Assembly (NCBI RefSeq): GCF_026625985.1
Contig: NZ_CP113116.1
Span: 2,046,001 to 2,110,000, forward strand
Reading direction: 5' to 3'
DNA length: 64,000 nt
Source of the DNA: Mycobacterium sp. Aquia_213
GTDB lineage: Bacteria > Actinomycetota > Actinomycetes > Mycobacteriales > Mycobacteriaceae
The position numbers were made by a program, and so were the translations under genes. Position 1 is the first letter of the stretch. Each line of letters starts with the position of its first letter. The notes under the pieces are model-generated. The model had not been told where the DNA came from. It saw nothing but the letters and a program-made list of their open reading frames with translations, and did no database searches. Shown piece after piece: positions 1 through 8,990 of the stretch.

Positions 1-771
1 CAGAGCGACCAGGTAGCGGAACGCGGCGATGGCGCCGGGGTTGTCGAACGCGAACTCGTCGCCGCGCTGGAATACGCCGCCCGCCGAGCCGATGTAATTG
101 AGGTAGATCGCCTGCGCGTCGTTGGCCGCGTTGTAGCCCCACTGCCGCACCCGGCCGGGGTCGAAATCTGGTGTGTTCGCTCGATTTCCATTGGCATCGG
201 CGGTGAGCCTGGCGGCGAGCGGGCGCAGGGTGTCGTCCCCGTCGGGATCCCAGCGCAGGCTGTTCAGCTGACCGGGATCGATCCCGGCGGCCGAAAGCAG
301 GTCCGCGTTGTAGTACACGGCGATGCCGCCGTCGGTCAGCTGCGGCACGCCCCATAGCGTTCCGCCGCGGGTGAACTGGTCCACCACCGCCGGTTCCCAG
401 TCATCGGCGTTCATGGTTTTGCTGACGTTCAGGAGCCGGCCGTTGGCGGCGTAGGCCGCGAGGTATGCGTTGGAGAGCCAGAAGATATCGTCGGCGCCGC
501 CGCCCGCGACGTCGGTGCGCAGCGTGTTGAAGTACGTCGAGTAGGCCACCAGATTGATCCGCACCTCGATATCGGGATGCGTGCGGCTGAATGCCGCGAA
601 CGACTCCCGGTAGGCCTCGGCGAGCGAGGCGTCCCAGATCCGCACCCGCACCACGATCTTGTTGCCATGGGGTTCGCCGGAGTAGTTCAACAGCATCGCG
701 GCGGCGGCCAACAGCACCGCGACCAGTCCCAGCGCAGCGGCGGCGAGTGTGGAAGAACGGGGCCGGCTCAC
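1..771 (-). CDS. uspC: UspC-type sugar ABC transporter substrate-binding protein (C-terminus cut by window edge)
   Basis: Extracytoplasmic substrate-binding subunit of an amino-sugar/sugar ABC importer that would hand ligand to UspA/UspB. About 257 N-terminal residues are visible; the gene runs off the window start. It begins with a GTG that overlaps the uspB stop codon by four bases (GTGA), which fixes the start. The N-terminus has a short basic stretch and a long hydrophobic Ala/Leu segment with no lipobox cysteine, so it looks membrane-anchored rather than lipidated. Further on are features of family 1 solute-binding proteins: an IWD-type beta strand, a long helix, and an aromatic-rich ligand region (TLWGVPQLTDGG, AVYYNADLL). 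Third gene of uspABC. Family assignment is firm; the ligand is not read from sequence. Confidence 0.85.
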   Translation of the reverse strand, partial: MSRPRSSTLAAAALGLVAVLLAAAAMLLNYSGEPHGNKIVVRVRIWDASLAEAYRESFAAFSRTHPDIEVRINLVAYSTYFNTLRTDVAGGGADDIFWLSNAYLAAYAANGRLLNVSKTMNADDWEPAVVDQFTRGGTLWGVPQLTDGGIAVYYNADLLSAAGIDPGQLNSLRWDPDGDDTLRPLAARLTADANGNRANTPDFDPGRVRQWGYNAANDAQAIYLNYIGSAGGVFQRGDEFAFDNPGAIAAFRYLVAL

Positions 772-1592
772 TTGACACCCGAGAGGACGACCGAGGCGAC
801 GATGTGTCGCTGGGAAGCGATGAACAGCAGCACCAGCGGCACGATGGCGATCGTGGTCGCCGCCATCACCAGCGTCCATTGCGCGTTGAAGCGCGACTGC
901 AGTTCGGCCGTTGCGACGGTGAGCACCCGCCACTTGTGGCCGCTGGTGATCACCAACGGCCACATGAAGTTATTCCATTGCGAGACCACGGTGATCAGCG
1001 TCAGCGCCGCCAGCACCGGCCGGCTCGACGGAATCACCACATGCGTGATCACGTCCAAAGTGTTGGCGCCGTCGAGGCGCGCGGCGTTGATCAAGTCGTT
1101 GGGGATCAGGCGAAAGTGCTCGCGCAGCAAGAAGATCGCGTACGGGGAGCCGAACATGAACGGCAGCACCAACGCCCAGAACGTATTGCGCAGCCCCGCT
1201 TGGGCCATCATCAGATACAGCGGCACCACGGTGACTGTCCCGGGCACCATCAACGTCGCGATATAGACCCAGAACAACATGTCGCGCCCGGCGAAGTCGA
1301 GACGCGCGAAGGCGTAGCCGGCCAGCACCGAGAAGGTCAGTTGGCCCACCAGGATGACCGCCGTCATCAATGCCGTCACCGCCGCGGCGCGGCCGAAGCC
1401 GGCACCTGCCAGGTCACCGTAGTTGGCCAGTGTGGGCGGGTGCGGCAGTTGCAGCGGTGTCCCCGTCGCGAACTGGTGTGCCGAGGTGAACGAGGTCAGT
1501 AAGCCAAGCGCGAAGGGCAGCAACGTGATCAGTGCGCCGACGATCATGCCGGCGTAGATCAGCGCGTTCACGACGCGACTAGACGAGGTCAT
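768..1592 (-). CDS. uspB: UspB-type sugar ABC transporter permease
   Basis: Inner-membrane permease of the binding-protein-dependent sugar importer, 274 residues. It has about six hydrophobic helices and the MalG-like EAA loop (LINAARLDGANTLDVITHVVIP) through which such permeases contact their ATPase. The start overlaps the end of uspA by 14 bases and its stop overlaps the uspC start, so translation of the three genes is probably coupled. No ATP-binding gene lies here; in mycobacteria such systems often borrow a shared MsmK/UgpC-type ATPase encoded elsewhere (known of related systems, not seen here). Confidence 0.9.
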   Translation of the reverse strand: MTSSSRVVNALIYAGMIVGALITLLPFALGLLTSFTSAHQFATGTPLQLPHPPTLANYGDLAGAGFGRAAAVTALMTAVILVGQLTFSVLAGYAFARLDFAGRDMLFWVYIATLMVPGTVTVVPLYLMMAQAGLRNTFWALVLPFMFGSPYAIFLLREHFRLIPNDLINAARLDGANTLDVITHVVIPSSRPVLAALTLITVVSQWNNFMWPLVITSGHKWRVLTVATAELQSRFNAQWTLVMAATTIAIVPLVLLFIASQRHIVASVVLSGVK

Positions 1593-2460
1593 AGGTGATC
1601 CGCCGTCGGAAGTACAGATGCTGAACGATCGTGACGCCGACCAGGATCACGAACAGCACCACCGCCATCACCGACGCTCGGCCGATGGAAGCCGAACCGA
1701 ACGCCTCGGCGTAGATGCGGTGGGCCACCAGGTCGGTGCTGTTGCCCGGCCCGCCGTCGGTCAACGCGTACACGGTGTCGAAAACCTGTGCCGTGCTGAC
1801 AATCCCGGTCACCAGCACGAAGAACATCGTCGGGCGCAGCATCGGCAGGGTGATGCGCCAGAACCGTTGCCACGCGTTGGCGCCGTCGGTGCGCGCGGCG
1901 GCGTGGATGTCGTTCGGAATCGCGAGCAGGCCCGCCAGGAAGGACAGCGAGTTATAGCCCACGTTCATCCAGACGACGACGGCCGACACCAGCGGCAGCG
2001 CGAAGGTGGGATCGGAGAGCCACTCGATGCTGTGGCCGAGCAGGGTCGCGATCGCGCCGTCGGTGGGCGCCAGGATCCAGCGCCACAGCACCGCGATCGC
2101 CAGCGGCGCGCAGATCCACGGCAGCACGAACACCGTGCGGAAAAAGCCGGTCCCCGGCAGCAGCCGGGCCAGCATCGAGGCGACCGCCAGTCCCAGCACG
2201 GTCTGCGTCGGGACCACGATCGCCACGAAGATCGCCGTCACGAATAACGAATGCCCGAAGCCGGAGTCGGTCAGCACCGAGCGCCAGTTGGCCAGGCCCA
2301 CAAAGCGCAGCGGACCGAGCAGATCCCACCGGTACAGACTCAGCCAGACCACGACGAGGATGGGCAACAGCAGAAAGGTGACGACGCCGAACAGGCTCGG
2401 CGCCAGCAGCCCATAGGCCAGCACGCTGGATCGCGGCTGACTGGGCGCGGCGCTGGCCAT
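1579..2460 (-). CDS. uspA: UspA-type sugar ABC transporter permease
   Basis: Partner permease of UspB, 293 residues, MalF-type. The ATG at 2460 gives a short Ala/Ser/Pro-rich cytoplasmic tail and then the first transmembrane segment (LLAPSLFGVVTFLLLPILVV). An open frame continues far upstream, but that part is antisense to tldD and is not coding. The EAA-type loop (DIHAAARTDGANAWQRFWRI) lies near residue 200. First gene of uspA-uspB-uspC. It is divergent from tldD across only 57 bases, so both promoters must sit in that short gap. Confidence 0.9.
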   Translation of the reverse strand: MASAAPSQPRSSVLAYGLLAPSLFGVVTFLLLPILVVVWLSLYRWDLLGPLRFVGLANWRSVLTDSGFGHSLFVTAIFVAIVVPTQTVLGLAVASMLARLLPGTGFFRTVFVLPWICAPLAIAVLWRWILAPTDGAIATLLGHSIEWLSDPTFALPLVSAVVVWMNVGYNSLSFLAGLLAIPNDIHAAARTDGANAWQRFWRITLPMLRPTMFFVLVTGIVSTAQVFDTVYALTDGGPGNSTDLVAHRIYAEAFGSASIGRASVMAVVLFVILVGVTIVQHLYFRRRITYDLV

Positions 2461-2517
2461 GCAGCTAATTAAAGCGGGCTCTGCAGGGGTTTGGAGAGCA
2501 GTCGTTACGGTGGAGCC
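2461..2517. promoter_or_regulatory. Divergent promoter gap between uspABC and tldD-tldE
   Basis: Fifty-seven bases separate the two divergent start codons. An A+T-rich patch (CTAATTAAAG) lies next to the uspA start and a GGAG-type ribosome site precedes the tldD GTG. No convincing -35/-10 pair or inverted repeat was found. The role is inferred from gene geometry. Confidence 0.4.
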
Positions 2518-4035
2518 GTGACACCGAATCGGGGGATCGATGCCGACTTCCTGGACCTGCCGCGACACGAGCTCGCGGAGGCCGCGTTGTCGGCTGCCAC
2601 GACGGCCGGGGCCAGTTATGCGGACCTGCGAATTCACCGCATCAACACCGAGATCATCCAGTTGCGTGACGGTGAGCTCGAGACCGCGGTGGTCAGCCGT
2701 GAGGTCGGTTTGGCGGTGCGGGTCATCGTCGACGGCACCTGGGGATTCGCGTCGCACGCGGAGCTGGCGCCCTCGGTCGCGGCCGACACCGCGCGGCGCG
2801 CGGTTCGCGTGGCCACCACGCTGGCGGCGCTGAACACCGAGCGCGTCGAGCTGGCGCCCGAGCCCGTGTACGCCGACGCCACCTGGGTGTCGAACTACCG
2901 GATCGACCCGTTCGACATCCCCGCGGCCGACAAGATCGGCTTGCTTGAGGAGTACTCCGGGCGGCTGCTGAGCGCCGACGGCGTCGACCACGTCTCGGCC
3001 GGCCTGACCGCGGTCAAGGAGCAGACGTTTTACGCCGACACCTTCGGGTCCGCGATCACCCAGCAGCGGGTGCGGGTGATGCCGTCGCTGGAGGCCGTCA
3101 CCGTCGACCCCGCGGCGGGCAGTTTCGACTCGATGTGCACGCTGGCGCCGCCGATGGGACGCGGCTGGGAGGCGCTGGCCGGCGACGAGGTGTGGAACTG
3201 GACCGACGAGCTCGCGCAGCTGCCGGTGCTGCTGGCCGAGAAGGTCAAGTCGCCCAGCGTGACTGCGGGGCCCACGGATCTGGTGATCGATCCGACCAAC
3301 CTGTGGCTGACGATTCACGAATCCATCGGCCATGCAACCGAATACGACCGCGCGATCGGCTACGAGGCCGCCTATGCAGGTACGTCGTTCGCCACCCCGG
3401 ACAAGCTCGGAACCATGCGCTACGGCTCGCCGGTGATGAACGTGACCGCCGACCGGACCGTCGAATTCGGTTTGGCCACTATCGGTTACGACGACGAAGG
3501 GGTGGCCGCGCAAAGCTGGGACCTGGTGCGCGACGGCATCTTCGTCGGCTACCAGCTCGACCGGGTGTTCGCACCCCGGCTGGGACAGCCGCGCTCCAAC
3601 GGCTGCTCGTATGCCGACTCGCCGCATCACGTGCCGATCCAGCGGATGGCCAACGTGTCGCTGCAGCCCGGGCCCGAGGATCTTTCCACCGCCGACCTGA
3701 TCGGCCGGGTCGAGAACGGCATCTACATCGTCGGCGACAAATCCTGGTCAATCGACATGCAGCGGTACAACTTCCAATTCACCGGTCAGCGCTTCTTCCG
3801 CATCCGCGACGGCCGCCTGGGCGGCCAGTTGCGTGACGTGGCGTATCAGGCCACCACCACCGACTTCTGGAATTCGATGGAAGCCGTGGGCGGACCGTCG
3901 ACGTGGCGGCTGGGCGGCGCGTTCAACTGCGGCAAGGCCCAGCCCGGCCAGATCGCGGCGGTCAGCCACGGCTGCCCGTCGGCGTTGTTCCGGGGCGTCA
4001 ACGTGCTCAACACCCGGACCGAGGGGGGTCGATGA
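2518..4035 (+). CDS. tldD: TldD-family metalloprotease
   Basis: Zinc metalloprotease subunit of the TldD/TldE heterodimer, which in other bacteria trims unfolded or modified peptides (microcin B17, CcdA). The GTG at 2518 gives 505 residues, the length I recall for the M. tuberculosis orthologue. The active-site motif HESIGHATEYDR matches the family HExxxH zinc site, and the C-terminal part carries the conserved GGAFNCGKAQPGQ glycine-rich segment. The stop overlaps the tldE start (ATGA), indicating coupled translation. The physiological substrate in mycobacteria is unknown. Confidence 0.92.
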   Translation: MTPNRGIDADFLDLPRHELAEAALSAATTAGASYADLRIHRINTEIIQLRDGELETAVVSREVGLAVRVIVDGTWGFASHAELAPSVAADTARRAVRVATTLAALNTERVELAPEPVYADATWVSNYRIDPFDIPAADKIGLLEEYSGRLLSADGVDHVSAGLTAVKEQTFYADTFGSAITQQRVRVMPSLEAVTVDPAAGSFDSMCTLAPPMGRGWEALAGDEVWNWTDELAQLPVLLAEKVKSPSVTAGPTDLVIDPTNLWLTIHESIGHATEYDRAIGYEAAYAGTSFATPDKLGTMRYGSPVMNVTADRTVEFGLATIGYDDEGVAAQSWDLVRDGIFVGYQLDRVFAPRLGQPRSNGCSYADSPHHVPIQRMANVSLQPGPEDLSTADLIGRVENGIYIVGDKSWSIDMQRYNFQFTGQRFFRIRDGRLGGQLRDVAYQATTTDFWNSMEAVGGPSTWRLGGAFNCGKAQPGQIAAVSHGCPSALFRGVNVLNTRTEGGR

Positions 4036-5405
4036 TTACCGCGCAGCACGTCGTCAACCTGGTCTTGGACGAGGCGGCCAAACTTGGCGGCGCCGACGAG
4101 ACCATGGTGCTGGTCACCGACAAGGTCGAGGCGACGTTGCGGTGGGCCGGCAATTCCATGACCACCAACGGGGTTTCGCACAGCCGCAACATTGCGGTCA
4201 TTTCGATTGTGCGCAAGGGTGATAGCGCCTCCATCGGGACGGTCGTGTCCGCCGAGGTGGATCCGCGGGTGCTCCCGGGTCTGGTGGCGGCCTCGCAGCA
4301 GGCGGCAGCCTCCGCACCGGAGGCCGGCGATGCCGCGCCGCTGCTGGCCGGTACCGGGGTGCCCGCCGATTGGGATGCGCCGGTGCCCGGTACCGGGGCC
4401 GAGGTTTTCGCCGATGTCGCGGGCTCGCTGAGCCGCGGGTTCGCGGGCACCGACCGGCTGTATGGCTTTGCGCACCATAGTGTTTCGACGACGTTCCTAG
4501 CGTCCTCGACCGGCCTGCGCCGCCGTTTCACCCAACCGGCCGGGGCGGTGGAGATCAACGGCAAGCGCGGTGACGCCAGCGCCTGGGCCGGTATCGGAAC
4601 CGCCGATTTCGTTGATGTGCCTACGGATTCGCTGCTCGAGGACTTGTCGCTGCGACTGGGCTGGGCGGAGCGCACCGTTGCCCTGCCGCCGGGTCGCTAC
4701 GAGACGATCATGCCGCCGTCGACGGTGGCCGACATGATGATCTACCTGGCCTGGTCGATGGTCGGCCGGGGCGCGCAGGAGGGGCGCACCGCGCTCTCGG
4801 CGCCCGGCGGCGGGACCCGGGTGGGGGAGCGGCTCACCGATCTGCCGTTGACGTTGTTCTCCGATCCGATGGCGCCGGGGCTGGCGTGCACGCCGTTCGT
4901 GGCGGCGAGCAGTTCCACGGAGACCGTTTCGGTGTTCGACAACGGCATGGAGATCAGCCAGATCGACTGGATCCGCAATGGGGTGATCAACGCGCTGGCC
5001 TATCCGCGCGCGGCCGCCGCCAAGTTCGACGCCCAGGTCGCCGTCGCCGCGGACAACCTGGTGATGACCGGCGGGACGAAAGACCTCGCCGACATGATCG
5101 CGGGCACCGAGCGTGGCCTGCTGCTGACCACGCTGTGGTACATCCGCGAGGTCGATCCCACCACGCTGTTGCTCACCGGGCTGACCCGCGACGGCGTGTA
5201 CCTGATCGAGGATGGCGAGGTCACCGCGGCGGTCAACAACTTCCGCTTCAACGAGAGCCCGCTCGATCTGCTGCGCCGCGCGACCGAGGCGGGCGTCAGC
5301 GAGAAGACGCTGCCGCGGGAGTGGGGCGACTGGGTCACGCGGTCGGCGATGCCGACGCTGCGGATCCCGGATTTCCATATGTCTTCGGTGAGCCAGGCGC
5401 AGTAG
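4032..5405 (+). CDS. tldE: TldE/PmbA-family protease partner
   Basis: Second subunit of the TldD/TldE protease, 457 residues. It has the family fold but no HExxxH motif, as expected for the non-catalytic partner. Typical PmbA signatures are present: TGLTRDGVYLIEDGEVTAAVNNFRFNESP near the C-terminus and DNGMEISQIDWIRNG in the middle, each part of the conserved C-terminal domain. The start overlaps the tldD stop by four bases. Confidence 0.9.
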   Translation: MITAQHVVNLVLDEAAKLGGADETMVLVTDKVEATLRWAGNSMTTNGVSHSRNIAVISIVRKGDSASIGTVVSAEVDPRVLPGLVAASQQAAASAPEAGDAAPLLAGTGVPADWDAPVPGTGAEVFADVAGSLSRGFAGTDRLYGFAHHSVSTTFLASSTGLRRRFTQPAGAVEINGKRGDASAWAGIGTADFVDVPTDSLLEDLSLRLGWAERTVALPPGRYETIMPPSTVADMMIYLAWSMVGRGAQEGRTALSAPGGGTRVGERLTDLPLTLFSDPMAPGLACTPFVAASSSTETVSVFDNGMEISQIDWIRNGVINALAYPRAAAAKFDAQVAVAADNLVMTGGTKDLADMIAGTERGLLLTTLWYIREVDPTTLLLTGLTRDGVYLIEDGEVTAAVNNFRFNESPLDLLRRATEAGVSEKTLPREWGDWVTRSAMPTLRIPDFHMSSVSQAQ

Positions 5406-5421
5406 TCGTAACGTATCTCCA

Positions 5422-6282
5422 ATGGTGACTCCGGCTACGGTTCGTGATGGGCAGCTGACGCGGTTGGTGGCCTTGTCTCCCTCGGGTGACGGTCGTCTGG
5501 CGGGCTTGGTGCGGCGGGTGTGTGCGCAGACGATGTCGCTGCCGCCGCTGCCGGTCGAGGTGGCGGTGGACGAACCGGCATCGGAGGCCGAGGCCGTCGT
5601 CGCGGAGTTCGCCGAGCAATTCAGCGCCGACGTTTCCGCGATCACTGCTGAGCAACGGTCTTTGCTGTTTAAGACGCTGGGGGACAACACCTTTGGTGTC
5701 GTGGTGGCGATGTACATCGCAGACCTCGTGCCGCGGGTGCGGGCCGGGCTCGAGGCGTTGGGCGTCGGCTCGAGTTTTCTGGGCTGGACGCGCGGGCCGA
5801 TCGAGTGGGATCACGCCACCGACCCGTCCGGTGAGGTGTTCAACGAGTTCCTGCCCGCGGTGGGCCGGATGCGTGCGCTTGACCCGGTGACCTCCGAGCT
5901 GGTGCGGCTGCGCGGGGCGACTGCGCACAACTGCCGGCTGTGCAAATCGGTGCGCGAGAGCAGGGCTCTGGATGCCGGCGGGTCGGAGACGCTGTACGAC
6001 GACATCGGGCAGTTCGAGCAGTCGACCTTGATCGACGATCGCGCAAAAGCAGCGCTGCGGTATGTAGATGGGTTAATTTGGACGCCGGCGCACCTCGACG
6101 CCGACGTTGTCGCCGAGGTGCGCGCTCGATTTTCCGAGGCCGAGGCCGCCGAGCTCACCCTCGATGTCATGCGTAATGCCAGCAATAAGGTCGCGGTGTC
6201 GCTGGGTGGGGACGCTCCCCGGGTTTCCGAAGGTACAGAGACCTACCTGCTCGACGTTGACGGCCAGACGGTGTTCAGCTGA
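5422..6282 (+). CDS. AhpD/carboxymuconolactone decarboxylase-like protein
   Basis: Protein of 286 residues with an alkylhydroperoxidase AhpD-like core. The motif NCRLCKSVRES near residue 173 carries the CxxC redox pair, and the preceding ELVRLRGATAHNC helix is typical of the family. A role in peroxide or thiol redox chemistry is inferred from the fold. It begins 16 bases after tldE and probably shares its transcript. The N-terminal 90 residues match nothing I recognise. Confidence 0.7.
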   Translation: MVTPATVRDGQLTRLVALSPSGDGRLAGLVRRVCAQTMSLPPLPVEVAVDEPASEAEAVVAEFAEQFSADVSAITAEQRSLLFKTLGDNTFGVVVAMYIADLVPRVRAGLEALGVGSSFLGWTRGPIEWDHATDPSGEVFNEFLPAVGRMRALDPVTSELVRLRGATAHNCRLCKSVRESRALDAGGSETLYDDIGQFEQSTLIDDRAKAALRYVDGLIWTPAHLDADVVAEVRARFSEAEAAELTLDVMRNASNKVAVSLGGDAPRVSEGTETYLLDVDGQTVFS

Positions 6283-6317
6283 CGGGGACGCGACGGGGAG
6301 TCGCAGGACTGGTTGCC

Positions 6318-6566
6318 ATGCTGACGGTTGGAGGGCTGATCGCCTCGGCGCCGCCGGCCAACGCCGGCTGCCAGTACGGAGGGCTCGTCGCCAGCAAGTG
6401 CGACGGACCCGTGCAGCCCGACGGCACCTGGCAACGTTGCGTGGTACTCACCACGTCGCACAGCGGCCCGAGTTACCAATGGAACCCAGACTGCAAATTG
6501 ATGGGTCCTGGCCAATTCCCCTTGGGGCTCGCCTACTCTGATCTGCCGACGCACATCGATGACTGA
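6318..6566 (+). CDS. Small secreted cysteine-containing protein (start uncertain)
   Basis: The ATG at 6318 gives 82 residues. The reading frame continues upstream without a stop and encodes LTGTRRGVAGLVA before this Met, so the ATG sits inside what looks like a complete signal peptide (RR, hydrophobic core, cleavage after PANA). The real start may be the CTG at 6279. The mature part carries four Cys (GCQYGG, KCDGPVQPDG, WQRCV, PDCK), suggesting two disulfides. It resembles the many short secreted proteins of mycobacteria. Function unknown. Confidence 0.6.
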   Translation: MLTVGGLIASAPPANAGCQYGGLVASKCDGPVQPDGTWQRCVVLTTSHSGPSYQWNPDCKLMGPGQFPLGLAYSDLPTHIDD

Positions 6567-6597
6567 GTCGCTGACGACGTCGTAAGGCCGCTCGAGA

Positions 6598-6918
6598 TCA
6601 GTGTTGCGGCACCTCGATGTCGGAGACCAGTAGCCGCACACCGCCAGTGGCGATTCGCCCGAGGGCCTCGAAGAACGCGCCCGCTTCCGGTGTCGTCACC
6701 GCCACACTGACGTCGTCGTAGGTCGGGTAGTACAGATCGATCATGCGGTAGGCGGGCGTCGGACTGCCATCTTCTTTCGGCCAGACCTTCGACGCCTCGA
6801 GCCGGAGGTATCCAGGTATCCGCCGAGCCAGCTCCAATTGCTCTGATTCATAGGCGCTTTCGAAGGCGGCCGGGTCGGTGGGGTTGTCATAGATGACGGT
6901 GAACTTGGTTTCGGACAT
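6598..6918 (-). CDS. EthD-domain protein
   Basis: Protein of 106 residues with the ferredoxin-like alpha/beta EthD pattern: a first beta strand (KFTVIYDNPTDPAAFESAY), IPGYLRLEASKVWP, and a C-terminal strand (GVRLLVSDIEVPQH). The ATG at 6918 is preceded by a GAGGGA ribosome site. EthD-domain proteins accompany oxidative degradation genes, but the biochemical role is poorly defined. Stand-alone gene, convergent with the small secreted protein. Confidence 0.75.
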   Translation of the reverse strand: MSETKFTVIYDNPTDPAAFESAYESEQLELARRIPGYLRLEASKVWPKEDGSPTPAYRMIDLYYPTYDDVSVAVTTPEAGAFFEALGRIATGGVRLLVSDIEVPQH

Positions 6919-7040
6919 GGATTCCCTCACGTCGTTGAGTACTTGCGGCGTATTGCCGTGACCGCCGTCATGACCCTACCCTCGCGAAACTGACCGAGCT
7001 TAGGATCGCCAAGGCGGCGATCGGCAGGTAGCGTCTAGCC

Positions 7041-7553
7041 GTGGCATTTCGGCGGGAAAGCCCACTTCGCGGGCGGCGGTTGCGAATCGACGAAGCCCTG
7101 TTCGAGCGCTTCGCCATGAGTCGGGCCGGCGACTTCCTTTCCCTGCACATCATGCCTCGCATCGACAAGGTGCTGATCCCTCGGACCAACGGCCGGCTGA
7201 GCGCGATGGGCGTGGACAAGGTCGGGCTGGTCACCGCCATCGGCGCCAAATCCGGACAGCCACGCACACTTCCGCTGTCGTTGATCGACGACGAGGACGG
7301 GCTATTGGCGATCGGGTCCAACTATGGTCGCCCGACGCACCCGGCGTGGAGCGCGAACCTGCTGGCGAACCCCGAATGCACGATCGAGTTCAGGGGTCCG
7401 CCTGCGGCTTACCGGGCCGAGGTACTCAGCGGCCAGGCGCGCGCCGACGCGTGGGCCACTGCCGTCGACTCCTACCCCGGATATGCCAACTACCGCACCC
7501 TCTGCGCGCCACGCGAAATCCGAGTCTTTCGGCTGCGGCCTTTCGATGGCTGA
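7041..7553 (+). CDS. Deazaflavin (F420)-dependent nitroreductase-family protein
   Basis: Protein of 170 residues of the Ddn/DUF385 split-beta-barrel family that binds cofactor F420 in mycobacteria. Visible family features are GRLSAMGVDKVGLVTAIGAKSG, LLAIGSNYGRPTHPAWSANLLANPE (the conserved G-G-NWxxNLxAnP region) and the final KR-poor strand IRVFRLRP. Starts at GTG. It lies just upstream of the tRNA gene. Substrate unknown. Confidence 0.85.
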   Translation: MAFRRESPLRGRRLRIDEALFERFAMSRAGDFLSLHIMPRIDKVLIPRTNGRLSAMGVDKVGLVTAIGAKSGQPRTLPLSLIDDEDGLLAIGSNYGRPTHPAWSANLLANPECTIEFRGPPAAYRAEVLSGQARADAWATAVDSYPGYANYRTLCAPREIRVFRLRPFDG

Positions 7554-7629
7554 CGGCGCGGTGGACTGGTTGGCTGCGACGCCGTCACGCTAGGGTCTTG
7601 GTCGAGCAGTAGCCGGTAGATGGACCCCC

Positions 7630-7703
7630 GGGGCGGTAGCTCAGTTGGTTAGAGCCGCGGACTCATAATCCGTTGGTCGCGGGTTCGAGCCCCGCCCGCC
7701 CCA
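7630..7703 (+). tRNA. tRNA with anticodon CAT (tRNA-Met or tRNA-Ile2)
   Basis: A full cloverleaf can be drawn: acceptor GGGGCGG pairs with CCGCCCC, D arm GCTC/GAGC, anticodon arm GCGGA-CTCATAA-TCCGT giving CAT, T arm GCGGG-TTCGAGC-CCCGC, discriminator A. CCA is not fully encoded. CAT may be elongator Met or the lysidine-modified Ile2 tRNA; eye inspection cannot decide. The last six bases lie inside the IS481 target duplication that follows. Confidence 0.93.
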
Positions 7704-7712
7704 CCGTATTTC
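7698..7712 (+). repeat. Left target-site duplication of the IS481 element
   Basis: GCCCCACCGTATTTC, identical to 9054-9068 on the other side of the element. It includes the last six bases of the tRNA, which explains why insertion left the tRNA intact. I recall that IS481-family duplications can be this long. Confidence 0.75.
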
Positions 7713-7720
7713 TGTATGAC

Positions 7721-7813
7721 CTCGGTTGATGCTTGACATTTTGTCTTCGGGTGATGCGTGACGGTGTTTCGGCTGATGGTTGACAGTTACTTCGGCTGAT
7801 CCTTGACACTCCC
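7721..7813 (+). repeat. Four imperfect 23-bp tandem repeats at the IS left end
   Basis: Units start near 7721, 7745, 7768 and 7791 and follow the pattern TTCGGNTGATNNTTGACA. The right end (9001-9045, opposite strand) has two such units. They are likely transposase binding sites, by analogy with repeated sites in other IS ends. Confidence 0.65.
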
Positions 7814-7816
7814 TGG

Positions 7817-8990
7817 ATGAGGGAGTTGAGCGTGGCTGAGCAGCGGTATGTGGCTGTGTTGGCGGTGATCGCCGATGGGTTGTCGGTGTCGCAGGTTGCC
7901 GAGAAGGTGGGGGTGTCGCGCCAGACGCTGCACTCCTGGTTGGCCCGCTATGAGGCCCAGGGTCTTGAAGGGCTCAAGGATCGGTCGCATCGGCCGGTGT
8001 CGTGTCCGCATCAGATGCCAGCTGAGGTGGAGGCCGCGTTGTTGGAGTTGCGGCGGTCGCGCCCGTATTGGGGGCCGCGGCGGTTGGTGTTCGAGCTGGC
8101 TAAACGCCGAATAGCGCCGGTGCCCTCGGAGTCGGCGGCCTATCGGGCGTTGGTGCGGGCCGCGATGATCGACCCGGCGCTGCGGGATCGGCGCTCGCGC
8201 AAGTGGAAACGCTGGGAACGCGGCGCGCCGATGGAGCTGTGGCAGATGGACATCGTGGGCGGTTTCCCTTGCTGATGGCAGCAGCGCCAAAGTGTTGACG
8301 GGCATTGATGACCACTCGCGGATGTGCGTGTGTGCGCGGGTGATGGCCCGAGAGCGCACCCGCGCGGTGTGTGACGGGTTGCGCGCAGCACTGGCTCGGT
8401 TTGGGGCGCCCGAGCAGATCTTGACCGATAACGGCAAGGTGTTCACCGGCCGGTTCAACCATCCTCCGGTGGAGGTGCTCTTTGATCGGATTTGCCGCGA
8501 AAACGGCATCGAGCACTTGTTAACCCAACCAAGATCTCCGACCACCACGGGCAAGATTGAGCGCTTTCACCGCAGTATGCGTGCTGAATTCCTCAGCAAC
8601 AAGCCAGCTTTCGCTAACCTGCGGACGGCTCAGCAAGCTTTGGACGAGTGGGTGGATTACTACAACACTGCCCGCCCGCATCAATCGCTGGACATGGCCA
8701 CACCGGCACAGCGGTTCACCCCCGGTGCGGCGGTCACCACGCTAACTGCGCACACCGATCGCTGCGGCGATGACTGGGTGAGCCGGCGGGTCACTACCAA
8801 CGGGGTGGTCTGTGTGTCGTGGCAGCAGGTCAGCGTCGGGCGCCACCATGCCGGGGCTCGCTGCGATGTCCACGTCGACGGCGACTTACTGAGATTTTGG
8901 ATCGGCGACGAACTGGTCAAAACCGCTGCGAAAGCCAGCACCGGGCAGGTACGAAACAAACGGGCCCTACGCACCAGCGCAGGACTCTAA
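7817..8990 (+). pseudogene. IS481 transposase, interrupted by a one-base frameshift
   Basis: First part 7817-8275 (helix-turn-helix SVSQVAEKVGVSRQTLHSW, then the start of the catalytic core WQMDIVGGF). Second part 8292-8990 (LTGIDDHSR, ILTDNGKVF, TTGKIERFHRSM, WVDYYNTARPHQSL), giving the DDE core. Dropping one C from CCC at 8266-8268 restores a continuous GFLADGSSAKVLTGIDDHSR. IS481 transposases are usually one frame, so this is most simply an inactivating mutation; programmed frameshifting is not excluded. Confidence 0.8.

Noticed and set aside
2461..3630. Very long minus-strand open frame extending uspA upstream by almost 400 codons
   Set aside because: It is antisense to tldD, has Arg/His/Gly-rich shadow composition, and uspA has a good start at 2460.
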